DNA of 46,985 bases, taken from positions 254,490 to 301,474 of the forward strand of contig NW_019775527.1 of the NCBI RefSeq assembly GCF_001039355.2. The letters are read 5' to 3'. Below are positions 12,564 to 22,765 of this stretch, one piece after another. The notes under the pieces were generated by a model. That model was not told where the DNA came from, did not search any database, and saw nothing but the letters and a program-made list of their open reading frames with translations. How positions within the stretch are numbered: the stretch's first letter is position 1; the number at the start of each line of letters is the position of its first letter. The translations under genes were made by a program, and so were the position numbers. The stretch is from Lingula anatina. Lineage: Eukaryota; Brachiopoda; Lingulata; Lingulida; Lingulidae.

Positions 12564-12602
12564 GGACGAGGGATAGAAACCAGCAGTTCACGATTCACAG
12601 GA

Positions 12603-13986
12603 ATGGGGTGCTTCACATCTCGGGGAATGATAAGTGGCTGTTACGGGTAAGGAAAATACCCAACGGGGCCTTCAGTCCTTGTCTTAACTAAAATGAAGAT
12701 TTAATTAATTTCTAAAATATTTCAAAACATGAAAGCAATTAAAATTAATGATCTAGAGCAAAAGTAGGCCTACGCCAAGAAGGATTTTATAGCTTTTAAA
12801 AGTAGCTGCAAGTTATTTATTGCGTTATTTAAGATAAACATTCTAGATATTTTCTGACGTTAGACATTATAGATGCTTCCAAACAAGAATCTTATTTTCT
12901 ACTTTATTGAAAATAAACTTATAGGCAAATGTGAGATGGTGTTGCAAGCGACAGTTACGAAGGTCTAAAGATGGGTCTGAATTTCGTGTTTTAAATATGA
13001 TTAGCACAGGTGCTGAGCTAACTAATTATGCAGTGATTTTCGTGTGCATCGAAAGACTAACCAAATAAAGAGCGAGAGAGACAAAAATGTTGTTATTATT
13101 CATCTACACAACGTACCTCCGACCGTGTTGGGAGTTCGACCCCCTTGAGGAATCGGATGATAGCTGTCGTCAATAATGCTTTTACATAACGTAACAAACG
13201 CGACCGTCCTTTGCGTTCAAATCATAAACAGGAATCTTTCTTTAAAAAATTATTAAAGACATTTTACATTTTATTCATATCTGTGAATATCTAGTGAAAA
13301 CTCCATCTGTGATTTTCTCTCTCTCTCTCTCTCTCCGGTTGTCTCTGGCCAAATTCACAATCAGTTGATCCTCGGACCTCGGATAATTAACTGTTATGAC
13401 TGATAAATGAAACTACATATTTTCATTCGTCCACATCTTCCGTATCTATACGGAAAAAAATTATTGAAAACGCACCTGTAAGATATACTCTGAAAGATGA
13501 AAAAAATGCCTGAGCTTTTGGCTTGTGAACCTTCTTCAGGTACCAAAACAACAATAAACAAGCAAACAACAGGGATGCGTGACGTATGATCAATGAAAAA
13601 GGGACACGGAGTTAGAAGTGCGTGATAAAGGTTAACGTCTTGAAGATTACGTAATAATAAAACAAGACTTATATTTGTTGAGATATTCATTGTCTCTATA
13701 AAGTCCTTTTTTAAAAGTCTCTAATATTTTTATGAACTTATACTCGACAATCGTCTTTGTCTTGTGTCGCGTATGTGTCCTTTTAAAATGGTGACTGTTT
13801 GTGCTGTGGTGGTGCTTGATGCGAGTTTTAAGGGCGTAAGACAGCTTTTTTCTATCGTTTTTATTTTTAATTATTATCATTTTAATTATATCAATTATCT
13901 TCGCTTGTACTTTTTCTTACAGATACAAGCAAGGCAAGCAAAAAGTCTCTGACAGTGAATCGCGAACTGCTGCTGCTACCACTTAG
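12603..13986 (+). CDS. Putative 35-aa acylated-type peptide, two exons
   Basis: Exon 1 is 12603-12646 and exon 2 is 13923-13986. Donor CGG|GTAAGG and acceptor TTTTTCTTACAG are both good and join in phase 2, giving 35 codons and a TAG stop. The peptide starts MGCFTSRGM. Gly2-Cys3 with a small residue at position 6 is the pattern of N-myristoylated and palmitoylated proteins. The rest is polar (KQGKQK, then SDSESR, then TAAATT). A TATA box lies 40 bases upstream. The 1276-base intron contains the second Penelope-like remnant. The 18-base sequence at 12581-12598 in the predicted 5' UTR is complementary, with one mismatch, to 13955-13972 in exon 2. I do not recognise the family. It could equally be a non-coding transcript or chance splice signals. 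Confidence 0.35.
13210..13880 (-). pseudogene. Penelope-like element remnant (tentative), copy 2
   Basis: Collinear with 9380-10033. A minus-strand frame runs about 13880-13647 with 'LKTRIKHHHS', 'KRTHTRHKTK' and 'FIKILETFKKGLYRDNEYLN', then the 'CCTGAAGAAGG' word near 13545. It has separate frameshifts from copy 1. It lies wholly inside the predicted intron of the 35-codon gene. Confidence 0.35.
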
Positions 13987-14086
13987 ACATTAACTAGCCT
14001 TCGGTCAAATAATGAAGCTGTGTGCATTAACCCAAAATATGCTATAGCGCGATCAAAAAAGAAATATATCTTCTTGAAAAAAGAAC

Positions 14087-14260
14087 GGGGCCGTAGCGAT
14101 AGTCCGAAGGTTCAATAGTCCGAAGGTTCATTGGTCCGAATGTTCACTATAGAACCTTCGGACCAATGAACCCTTGATTAAAAAATCGATGAAAATGTTA
14201 CCACTTTTCGGTCCAATGAACCTTCGGACCAATGAACCTTCGGACTATCGAGACGCCCCC
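14087..14260. mobile_element. Foldback element of TCCGAAGGTTCATTGG units
   Basis: The left arm (14097-14150) has three forward copies of a 16-bp unit 'GTCCGAAGGTTCATTG' or close variants. The right arm (about 14151-14250) carries the same unit in reverse complement. The outer ends also match as inverted repeats: GGGGCCGTAGCGATAG on the left, the complement of CTATCGAGACGCCCCC on the right. The element would fold into a long hairpin. The array at 45206-45430 begins with the same end sequence. Non-coding. Confidence 0.6.
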
Positions 14261-14261
14261 A

Positions 14262-15839
14262 AAAGAACAGTCACATTAGAATTCACCCCCCCCCCCCCAA
14301 TACGCCCCCTTTCTATTGGTAGGCCTACCATACAAAGTCAGAGTGTGAAGGAGAGTGAAAACTATGTGAAAGTAGGTCAAAAGTTCACGGATAGGATATG
14401 CCATGTAAGGGTTCTTAGGGGAGTTAGGTGATATCCTTTTGCGTTTTTTTTTTTTTAATTTTATTCAGCCAATTTCTAGAAGAAATGTCAATGTCTTTCA
14501 TTCCACTTAGTCAATATAAATTCAAATAAGTAAAATTTCTTTCCTTTTTCACGTATTTCGTCAGTTTAATTAAATATAAAATTTCCCTAGAAAACCTTTA
14601 CCCCCTTGTGTGAATGCAATGCGTCGTCTGCAGAGCATCAGCGTCTGCCACCACGCTGGATGCTTCGCGCATCCCGGGAGCTGAACAGTTAACGCGGTCT
14701 GAAAAATTTTAGGGAGAGTCAGATGGAATAGAGAAGGACCGTGGCATCTACAAAATTCTACATGATGAAGCTGGAGATGTGGGCTAGTTTACTCTTTTCT
14801 TTCAAAGTTTGCAATAGGCCTATACTCTGACTTTCCATAACCCCATGCAACCAAAATATTTTGCTGATATCTTGATAGATCTCCCACTTTTGTCCCCCCC
14901 TAAAACGGTCCACACTAAAAAAATCAATAATCGTATGGCAATTTTATACAGGCAATTGACCTACTTTTATACCTATGCAGCTATTGTCGAGTATTATGAC
15001 TGTGAAATGAAGACGTGTAACATGTCTGTGATATAAAAGTTATTTCTAATTACATAATTTACAAACAGTGCGTCTGAATAAAAAATGTCCCTATTTGTGA
15101 GCAAAAGGGGATATTACTCTTTGAAAATAATGATTAAAAAATAGAAACAAGCCAAAATAATGAAAAAATGCATTTTTTCTCTTATATGCAAATTAGGTCC
15201 CCTGAAGTAATATATGACTGGCCGGATGTGAGGTTCATATCAGAGATTTGTAATGGTGATGAGCTTGATGGCCTTGATGATTTTGATGGTGATTGAAAAT
15301 TTCTTATCAAAGTTTTCAATTGCCATCTAGTGAGATAGAAATTTTCTGCATTTTAAAACACAATCATTCCACGAGCGAAGTAAACTATCCCCTTCCCTGC
15401 ACCACACTTTATACAGACTTGACATTTAACATGGAATATTTTTTCCAAATCATAATTCATCAGTTTTTTTCCTATTTTGCTGGCTGATAAATGAAAATAA
15501 GGATTAAAATCGTGTTTTAATAATTTTTGATAATCTATTCGATGTCAGTGTGACATCAGTTCATAAACTGAATTCGCCAGTGAAGCATACAAAAATACAT
15601 TGCCTATTTTAAGTCATACGACATCCATTGAAAGCGATATATTGGATCTCCTTATTTTCCTAATTATTGCCGTTAAAAGAGTTACACGTCCCACAAAGGC
15701 CCCCCATGTCAGTGTCTAGTCACAGCAACAGTCGCTGTTACGCTTGACCTTATCTTGCTGCTACAAGAGGTTTCAAGCCGCTAGGTATTCCTTATGATAG
15801 GTTTTTAGATTTTAATCTGAAATAAAATTCCAGACAACG
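14262..15839. other. No gene recognised
   Basis: AT-rich sequence with a C-run (14287-14298), a T-run (14445-14456) and open frames under 90 codons without recognisable domains or codon bias. A GC-richer patch at 14610-14700 resembles 16855-16930 loosely ('tgtgaatgcaatgcgtcgt' against 'tgtgaatgtaatgtgtcgt') and may be another decayed repeat. Confidence 0.5.
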
Positions 15840-16210
15840 GTTAAAACTTGTCCAATTTGGCTCAGTTTTGTTGTAGGACATGCAGGCCGTTGATACGGCG
15901 AGTAATGACCTACCGACATATTGTCTATGTGGTTCAATTATGGCGATTTTGATGACCAAGGTAGCTACTCATTCCCTTGGTTCTGTAAGTTATCTGCTAT
16001 TAAAAGTGCTCTGTGTGCACCGGCAATCTCATCGTGCAACCTAGAATTGTTCCTAAGGTGCCCTCTATCAAATGATAGTCAAGTGGTTCCCAGATTATTC
16101 CTTTATTTGATCTGGTTCAGGTTTTCATCGATGACTACCATTGGTGTTTTGGCACCAATGTGGTATCCACTCCAAATGCTGACACTGCCAATGACCCTGA
16201 TCACTTAAGA
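15840..16210 (-). pseudogene. Decayed Tc1/mariner-type transposase fragment
   Basis: Minus-strand translation gives, in order, 'SIWSGYHIGAKTPMVVIDEN' (equivalent to the SVMVWGGI...TPLV block), then 'EIAGAHRALLIADNLQNQG' (the D..PxHxA block, with the aspartate changed), then 'KSP' stop 'LNHIDNM' (the SPDLNPIEN block with the aspartate codon replaced by TAA) and 'RRINGL'. Several stops and at least one frameshift are present. It is unrelated in detail to the intron-containing transposase at 38066. This is a dead copy of an ordinary Tc1-like element. Confidence 0.65.
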
Positions 16211-16449
16211 AGTGGCCCCTCATTCAAAACGGACTGGGTGGTTTTGTTTTAATTGCAGCAGCATATCCTGAAGGACAGTGAGTCCTGTACCCTGGTGGTA
16301 AGACGTCAATGCATTGGGCGTGGTCTCTGTGTAGGTACATCAGTCTGGTCATTACTCTATAAAACTGTTTAGACCATTCCGTTTGACACAATAATCTGTC
16401 TGGCAATGACTGTGCTTTTCGCGCCATTCTGGCACAGCTTAACAATTTT

Positions 16450-17800
16450 GTAAAACACTGCTTAACTCATTTTACGCACTGCAAAACCGATCGCTTGCAT
16501 ACAAAATTTCAAATTCTTCTATGCAGTAGTTGCCGATATATGGTTACTGTTTTGCCAGAACCATGCTTCGCCAAAGCCAAGCTTTGACCAGCCCAAAGGA
16601 GCACTGCCCAGGTAAATCACTGCGTATTACACAAGGCAACAGAGCAACAGACTTGGTAGTCAGTTAATTGGCAGCGACACACCTGACTTCACACTTCTCC
16701 AGCCAGATGTCTTATATGAGATCTGCATTTTTTGAAAAAAGAACGAATTTTTACCTAGGTATACCTTTAAAACTGAAATATTCCATATCAAATGTCAAGT
16801 CTGTATATAAGTAAAAGCACATTTCCTTAGATACACCTCTATTCTGTGAATGTAATGTGTCGTTCACAGGACAGCTCTCCCTGGCGCTCTTCTGACGCAC
16901 TGCGTTGTGTGGTGGTTGCCATCAGCCTGTGGCCTATCCAATAGACGGGCAACGTTGACACATTATACGCCGGTAGATTACTTATATCTTTTTTATATTC
17001 ATTTTTCTTTTAATGAATAAACGATTCCTTATATTGAGGCGCGTATAAAAAGTAACTGCTATATTATCTTAATGGACTGTTCATAAAGTGCAGGGGGGGG
17101 GGGGTGAGAGGGGCGAATGGTGAGAGGAGGGGCAGATACTTTTTTTGTGTACTAAAAGGGGTGGACCAAAAAAAAAAAAAAATTAAACCATGTATTTGGG
17201 GTGGGCCAAAACTAAATAAGCTTCAATTTTGGCACTAACCATGTGCAATTTTTTAGAACACTTGAAATAAAACAGCCTGAAACAGGTCTGAAAACATCTG
17301 GTTCTTTTTTCACAAGCGATTTTAAGAACAAACAACAGCAGTTTCTTGTAGTTATTAAAGAGCAGTCATAAAAGCATATGGTTCAGAAATACTGTCACGT
17401 ACATTATATTGAACCACTTGAAATATCACTGCAAACTGTCGGGAAAAGCCGAAGGAAGGTACAAAGGCCACTAGTTTTTGGGCATGTTTTATGGTTGCAA
17501 ATAAATGAGGATGGGCTACACAAAAAGTAACTTGCTATTATATGATTTTTCCGACCCCCCTCCTCTCGTCCCTCATCTCAACCCTCGGGACAGGCTTACA
17601 TTTACCACCCAAACCCAATATATAGGTGCATTTCACATGCTGAAATGTCCAAAAATAAAACTGAATGGATGAATTGAAAGTTGTATTCAATTTTCTAAAA
17701 CATGTTTATAGAACAAAAATCCATGACTGTCTCAATTTAAATTCAAATTTTAATTTTTACCATGTCTTTACATTACGCAAAGAGCCCTAAATGGTAACGG
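16450..17800. other. No gene recognised; low-complexity tracts
   Basis: Contains a G-run at 17092-17103, an A-run near 17170 and a direct repeat 'aaaaagtaact' at 17046 and 17522 bounding a purine-rich stretch. This may be a degraded insertion. No frame above 80 codons has coding character. Confidence 0.45.
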
Positions 17801-17802
17801 TT

Positions 17803-18041
17803 GGGGAGACCGGGGCTAGTTGGACCCCGGGGTAAGTTGGCCCCCCATCAAGTCTCTTTAATAAAGTTACTGTAAAATGCTAAATTATTTCATTTGGACT
17901 CACTGTCGACGCTTTCTTAGCACTATTGGATAAAGTCACTTTACAAAATGATGTGATCAATTCTTTTACCCCATAGTTACTTCGTCATAAATTGATGGAG
18001 GGGCCAACTTACCCCGGGGTCCAACTAGCCCTGGTCTCCCC
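17803..18041. mobile_element. MITE with 42-bp TIRs (GGGGAGACCGGGGC type)
   Basis: The left TIR (17803-17844) begins GGGGAGACCGGGGCTAGTTG and contains GACCCCGGGGTAAGTTGG. The right TIR (18000-18041) is its reverse complement with one mismatch. The 155-bp core is AT-rich and non-coding. No convincing target duplication was seen. The TIR shares GACCGGGGCTA with the larger element at 45466-46509, suggesting one transposase family mobilises both. Confidence 0.7.
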
Positions 18042-18307
18042 TATGTTCCGGGTCATTTAATTTTAATGTCATAAGATCTCCTTTTGTGTAGGCTTACACA
18101 ATGAACGAGTATTTTTCAGTAGGGTACTTGTGTAAATTAAATGGCCATAAATTAAAACAATGCAAATTAATCACAAAATATTTATTTTCATTTTAATTCA
18201 AAGACTGGCGTAGGAGCTACGATTGTGAACTTTATTGCCGGCAATAGTTTCACTCAAGACATTTCATTACAATTCCTACAAATCAATTATCATAATCGGG
18301 TTCTCTG

Positions 18308-18475
18308 CAGGGGCGGATTTAGGGCGTCTTCTGGGTCTTCCGGAAGACGGTCAGATTTTCAAGTTTACATTGGCAGGTATCTTATTTTTTCTGTCGGAAG
18401 ACGGTCAAAAATGAAGAACGGATCAACAAAGATAATTTGGAAGACTGTCAGGAAATAACTCTGAATCCGCCCCTG
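18308..18475. mobile_element. MITE, CAGGGGCGGATT TIRs, CTCTG flanks
   Basis: A 168-bp element with ~15-bp TIRs (CAGGGGCGGATTTAG on the left; the right end is the complement with one mismatch). It is flanked by the direct repeat CTCTG (18303-18307 and 18476-18480). The CAGGGGCGGAT end is like hAT-type MITEs, but 8-bp flanks expected for hAT are not seen. Internally two 'gtcttccggaagacggtc'-like blocks are partly palindromic. A truncated sibling lies at 10806-10960. Confidence 0.6.
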
Positions 18476-18479
18476 CTCT

Positions 18480-19744
18480 GCAGGAAAGTGATTATATTCC
18501 AATACCAGATGTTGGCCGTAAGTTCCGAACTCTCGAAGGTGAGGCAGTGTCAATTTCTAATGGTACTTAAAACGGGGTACTGTGAAGAGGGGTATGTCTT
18601 CCGTTGTGATTTTTTTTTTTTTTTTGGGGGGGGGGTGCATGAGGAGTTGGGGGTATTTGGTTATAAGAAATACATGTAATTTGTGAAAACAATGATATTT
18701 CACTCTTCAGTTTCTTAGAATGGCTTTTTTGAAGAAATTTACTTCCTCCAAATGAAAGTGTTACAGTGTACTTTGGGGCAGTTTTTCTCTCTCTGCTCCA
18801 TATTTCGGTTTCATGAACTTAAATAAATCATTAGAAATTAGTGGAAAAAGAAAGAAAAGTGTACTTTGCGTGTGGCATTGTTTTTTCAAAACATGGGAAA
18901 TGTAGTACTTAAAAAATATGCTAACAGATCCCTGTCTTCTCATTGATTTTTACATGCTATCTGCACATATCTCAAAAATTAGCTTCTCTAGCTGCAGAAA
19001 TCTGTTGACAGAAAATCCATCTGATCACAAGGTAATTATTGATATACATGTATCATATAAGTCCCCCCCCCCCCGTATCGCCCCACATCTCGGGTCCTAC
19101 GTACCCCCCAACCAGGGCGGCAGATATAATATATTCACATTTCCACCAGCCACAGTTAGTAGCTTGACTATATTTATTTATTTATTTTATTTATGAGAAA
19201 GTAGCTACCGTCACAAGTTTGCAACATATATCGCTACAGACCTGGTTTTCAATCACCAAGCGGTTGCTGACAGGTTGTTTATCGCTCGGCAAACCGTGTG
19301 TGACTGCATTGCACCCTCATAAATGCCAATAAAGTTTGATAAACATATTTGATAAACATGAAGCATGTTATTTGTAAAATCTGTGGAACTCGTCAAAATG
19401 TTGACTGCAGGATAGTGAAGATACTATTGGTCGTCTTGAAAAAAAGAAAGGCTAACTTTTTAAAGACGCCCCTAAAATATTAAGATGGCAATTTTACAGT
19501 ACTGTTAGTATTGTTCTTAATTAAAAATTGATATACATCACCAGTGCCTGGATTTCAGATAAATTATTGATAATTTCTCATTGTAATATTTATCACTACC
19601 GTTATTTACAGTATATCCCTGTAGCCCTGTTTTATACTTATCAGAATTGTTATATTGTCATTTTCTTATCATAGCCATTATCATCATTGTGATTTTATTA
19701 TTTTTACTTTGAAGCCCAGCTGTGAAGTCAATGGTTCATCAACA
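18480..19744. other. No gene recognised upstream of the GPCR
   Basis: AT-rich, with a T-run followed by a G-run at 18609-18635 and a C-run at 19064-19074. Any upstream non-coding exon of the GPCR cannot be located with confidence. A pyrimidine-rich stretch ending 'gaagcccag' at about 19698 could be an acceptor. Confidence 0.4.
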
Positions 19745-21232
19745 ATGGAAAGGGTGCATATGTCGCTCGCCGCCAATGTTTTCCCGGATCCAGAAGGAGA
19801 AATGTCCGTTTATATGGAAGACAACGGTGACCCAGAGTACAAGTTGGGGAATTCTCGGTGGTATCCTTTAGGAAACGGCTCTTACGCCAACAAGTGCGAA
19901 GAGATTTTGTTCAACGAAGCCGTCACGACCGCTCGCCTTCGCATCGACTATCTCCCCAACAACACGTTGGTCGCTGCTGCAGACTATATGCGTGTTATAG
20001 GGCGACCGACAATATACTTTGTGGGTTTGTTCTTCAACGTGCTTTGTGTGTGTGTCCTGTTGAGGCGGGGATTACGCAGAGTGGCCACTTGTAATATCAT
20101 GATAGCTTTGGCTGTCGCTGACTGCTGTACCATGATCAACGGCATCTTCTACTGGGTCGAGTACGAGCTCCTTCATCCAGCGATGACAGCCAGTAGAGGG
20201 CTCTGTGGTCTGACTGTATTCACGGTGTATTTCGCACCTGAAATGAGTGCGTGTATGATAATGTTGATGAGCGGGGAGAGACTCCTCAGACATATTAACA
20301 CTCCAAAACACGAGGTATTTTTTTCAATAAGGAAAACTCGGATTTACATCTTTGCGATCGCGGTTTTCCTCATCATTTTGAACATCCCTATCCCTTTATT
20401 TGATATTTATTTCTTTGAGTGTGGGCGGCAGATATGCTGGAATATCTACCACGATTCTCCAGAACTCCTGAAAATACACAATGATAATTCAGGTAAGCTA
20501 GCTACAGTGAAATATTCAACCATGTACAACATGTATATTAGCCAGTATATCAGTAAGATTTGTGGTTGAGCTTAAAACGATGCACAATAATTTGCAAGAC
20601 TTGTTAGTTTTTAGGAGAATGATAAGCTATACTCAAAATGTTTAATTTGCTTTTTAGGCGATGTCGCAGATTACTATTCGGCATACAAATGGGTGGCTCT
20701 ATCGATATATTGGATCATTCCTTTTTTCGGCTTGCCAATCATTAACACCAGGCTAGTGTGTGCCGTCTGGAAAGATAATAAGAAGAAAGGGTCGCAAGTA
20801 CCGGAACCCTCCATACCAACCCCAGACTCCGGTGTATATAGAGACTGGCAAGTCGAAGAACAGAAGAGCGTCACTAGAATGCTCATCTCCGTTACAGTGG
20901 CATACTGGATCATGACAACGGGATTCAACATGATTCAGGCTAATATTATCAAAATATATGGGTCTACTACCGATTACGAGAGAGCAAAGTTTTCTATGAT
21001 TTACACAGTTTTCATACTATTATTTTACATGAATCATGCCTCGAATTTCTTTCTTTACTGCTTGAGTGCCCGCCCATACAGGGAAGAATTAAAAGCAATG
21101 TGGCTTGATGCCAAAGAATTAATTTACATAAAAATTTGGATAAAGATGAAGGAAGCTAGAAGGTCCCACGTGCGCAGAAGTACCTCTTCTTATGGCAGCA
21201 TGCCTCACCTCGCCGCCAATCAGGATGTGTGA
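19745..21232 (+). CDS. Class A (peptide-type) G protein-coupled receptor
   Basis: Two coding exons, 19745-20492 and 20658-21232, joined in phase 1 by donor TCAG|GTAAGC and acceptor TGCTTTTTAG, give 440 residues. The ATG at 19745 (aacaATGg) has a good context; an in-frame ATG at 19655 is the alternative. An acidic N-terminal ectodomain with Asn-glycosylation sequons (NGS, NNT) precedes seven hydrophobic segments. TM1 has 'GLFFNVLCV' and TM2 'LAVADC'. TM3 ends 'SGERLLRHI' where DRY is usual, and TM7 has 'NHASNFFLYCLSARPYREEL' where NPxxY is usual. The 'N-x2-NFFLYCLS-x3-(F/Y)R' ending is common in invertebrate FMRFamide-type and related neuropeptide receptors. The C-tail is Arg/Ser rich. Ligand unknown; it probably sits at the plasma membrane. 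Confidence 0.85.
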
Positions 21233-21285
21233 CGTACATGGTACATAGCCTTCGTAACTTTCACTTTTCATGCTGTTATAGTAAC

Positions 21286-21597
21286 AAAAACGACATTGTG
21301 TGGAATTTGCTTTTTATTACCTAGTTCGTTTTCCTATTTAATGACTCGTAGTAAAAACCAATTGTGTTTGATATACTAACCAGATATAAAATATATCTAA
21401 CACTGCATGCCTAATGATTTGCTCTAATATTTGAAATAAANAAAACGACATTGTGTGGAATTTGCTTTTTATTACCTAGTTCGTTTTCCTATTTAATGAC
21501 TCGTAGTAAAAACCAATTGTGTTTGATATACTAACCAGATATAAAATATATCTAACACTGCATGCCTAATGATTTGCTCTAATATTTGAATTAAATA
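21286..21597. other. Unmerged contig overlap around N at 21441
   Basis: 21286-21440 and 21442-21597 are nearly identical (about 155 bp; 'gaaataaa' against 'gaattaaa' at the end) and are separated by a single N. This is best explained as two contig ends that overlap and were not collapsed, not as a genomic tandem duplication. Confidence 0.8.
21435..21440 (+). terminator. AATAAA poly(A) signal after the GPCR
   Basis: AATAAA about 200 bases after the GPCR stop, directly before the single N at 21441. In the duplicated contig end (21442-21597) the same place reads 'gaattaaa', so one version has a base difference. A second AATAAA lies at 22133-22138. Confidence 0.4.
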
Positions 21598-21611
21598 CTG
21601 TATTGATTATA

Positions 21612-21842
21612 TTGATATCCGCTGTAGTGTCAGGATTCACTACTGACATTCGCTGTAGTGTCAGGATTATCACTATACTGACATCAGCTGTAGTGTCAGG
21701 ATTATCACTACTGGCATCCGCTGTAGTGTCAGAATTATCACTACTGACATTCGCTGTAGTGTCAGCATTATCACTACTGACATCGTCTGTAGTGTCAGGA
21801 TTATCACTACTGACATCCGCTGTAGTGTCAGGATTATCAGGT
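21612..21842. repeat. 33-bp minisatellite, about 7 units
   Basis: Repeats of a 33-base unit containing 'gctgtagtgtcaggatta' and 'tcactactgacat'. The unit length is a multiple of three and the array is open on both strands (an 11-residue repeat with 'SAVVSGLSLL' on plus). No start context, splice sites or neighbouring coding sequence support translation. Confidence 0.85.
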
Positions 21843-22705
21843 TTATCAAAGCCGACATCTGTAATATTAAAAATAATTTGTATAATCCAGACTTTTTATA
21901 TTAACACATTTTAGATTATACGACTAGGTTCTTGTAAATGAAAAGGTGGAGGTACTTTTCTATATGGGAATACACCAACTTTCCACTTAGGGATATTGAA
22001 AATTTTGTCATGCAACAAAACATTTTATTTGAAACATTTTTATTTTGAATAAGCTGTTTTTTATGAATATGTAATTACATAAGCTGAATTTTGCTGTGTT
22101 TATGTTGTATTGCATACATAATATGATCAACAAATAAAATTTATTGTAAAAAGAGAGAATTTTACGTAGGATTGTTCTTGGTTCCAAGATCAAATCACTT
22201 TCTTGTAATTTACTAGCCCGTCCACAGTCCGTCTAGCCAAACCAACCCGTCATTTTCAAAAAAATCCGTATAACTTTATTTGGAAGTAAAGGCCAATGGC
22301 CATTCAAATGACGGCTTGACGGCTCTTTGGGGAAAGCCGTGCAAGTGCCAGACGCCCTACAAACGGTAATTTCATTTTTTTTTTCTATAAAGCAGGCGCA
22401 ATTATACATGTCAAAAAATGTTTGGTTACGAAAGCACTTACGCTGAACCACTTATTGCCAAAAGTGAATGAACATTAGTAAACCCTAAGACACACTAAGA
22501 ATTTATGTTGGAAAACTCAGAAATACTCGATAAATCACACCAATATTTCCCTCTTGAAATTAGAAATTTGACTTGCTGAATCATAGTTCTAAACCGTACC
22601 AAATGGCACCGTTTGCCCAGTAAAATACCAAAAATGTTCGTGGCCTTTGAGCAGGCCTCGAACCCCACGCCAAAGAGGGGGGAGGGCGTGTCGGCTTCGC
22701 ATCCG

Positions 22706-22765
22706 NNNNNNNNNNNNNNNNNNNNNNNNNNNNNNNNNNNNNNNCCCCCCCCCCCCCCCCCCCCC
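22706..22765. other. Sequence gap (39 N) and C-homopolymer
   Basis: A run of 39 Ns (22706-22744) followed by 21 C. The flanks are G-rich on the left and 'aatccgcccttgg' on the right. The latter resembles the CAGGGGCGGATT end of the MITE at 18308, so the gap probably lies in a G/C homopolymer inside such an element. Confidence 0.7.

Noticed and set aside
15921-16208. 95-codon plus frame
   Set aside because: Antisense shadow of the decayed Tc1-like transposase on the minus strand.
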